This document shows, in pieces, positions 63,633 to 64,000 of a stretch of 64,000 nt of DNA. Position 1 is the stretch's first letter. Every line of letters begins with the position of its first letter. The stretch comes from Arenicola marina (lineage: Eukaryota; Annelida; Polychaeta; Arenicolidae), in the NCBI GenBank assembly GCA_964019135.1, contig OZ025252.1, positions 48,210,959 to 48,274,958 on the forward strand. The letters are read 5' to 3'. A program made the translations under genes and the position numbers. The notes under the pieces were generated by a model. The model was not told the DNA's origin and did no database searches. It saw nothing but the letters and a program-made list of their open reading frames with translations.

Positions 63633-64000
63633 GTCAGTTTATTCTCCTTTGTAGTATATCACTTACCGTCCATGATTACGTGGGTCTCTCGTCTATCGAA
63701 AGGTGACCGGGACACAGAAGGTACCTACTGTCAATCAACACGCAGATAAACTCCACTATATATAACATTATGCCAGAGTGATGGATTAAGACCACTCACA
63801 CATCAAATCGTCCTTCAAGAGATTGGCTGTAATCTCTAACTAAGTGGCTTTAATCTCTAGTTTATGGGCTGTGCTCTCTAATTAATTGGATGGGCTCTCT
63901 AACTAATTGGATGTAATATCTAATTAATTGACTGTAATCTCTAATTAATAGCTTGCCATCTCTAATTAATTGCTTGTAATCTCTAATTAATTGGCTATAA
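63633..64000. repeat. Gene B intron 6 start with degenerate CTCTAATTAATTG repeats
   Basis: From about 63825 to the edge, loose tandem copies of TAATCTCTAATTAATTGGCT, most degenerate at the left. The array is cut by the window edge. Confidence 0.75.

Overview
The window is animal DNA, most likely from a marine invertebrate and probably a bivalve-like mollusc. Short exons (67 to 435 bp) carry GT/AG splice sites in matching phase. The deduced proteins are metazoan cadherins, the introns are long, and one intron is littered with AGGTCA-rich dispersed repeats of a kind I associate with bivalve genomes. The species call is an inference. There is no prokaryotic, plasmid or phage signature.

Layout. 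(1) 1645-48848, plus strand: one complete cadherin-family membrane receptor gene (gene A). I assembled 21 coding exons per transcript (22 in the DNA, because exon 10 exists in two versions). Every exon junction agrees in phase, and the exons sum to 3450 nt, i.e. 1149 aa plus a stop. Order: signal peptide, a Cys-containing N-terminal domain, about six cadherin repeats, a membrane-adjacent domain, one transmembrane helix and a proline-rich tail. (2) 48849-54481: intergenic, with a likely 3' UTR and two minisatellites. (3) 54482 to past the right edge, plus strand: the start of a tandem paralogue (gene B). Six exons match gene A exons 1-5 one for one, plus one Thr/Asp/Val-rich exon that gene A lacks.

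Roughly two thirds of the window, by my own array boundaries, is tandem repeat, in more than twenty families with units of 4 to 90 bp. The largest is a 14.7 kb array of 75-bp units in intron 10. The long open frames across these arrays, including one of 4925 codons, are by-products of unit lengths divisible by three.

The most unusual observation is that at least eight arrays are built from exon edges. Their unit contains the end or start of a real exon of this gene pair together with its splice site, so a single splice site is followed or preceded by a few to more than a hundred near copies (exons 3, 8, 12, 13, 14, 17 and 19 of gene A and exon 6 of gene B; weaker for exon 1 of gene B). For most of these the copied sites would give frameshifts or early stops. 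At exon 13 the unit is 57 bp and open, so isoforms differing by 19 residues are possible. A second strong point is exons 10a and 10b: both are 109 nt, both have phase 0/1, and they encode homologous sequence, which is the signature of mutually exclusive splicing. Other content: a LINE reverse-transcriptase fragment in intron 1, a TTAA-flanked MITE with an adjoining foldback in intron 10, and a shared repeat in introns 7 and 10.
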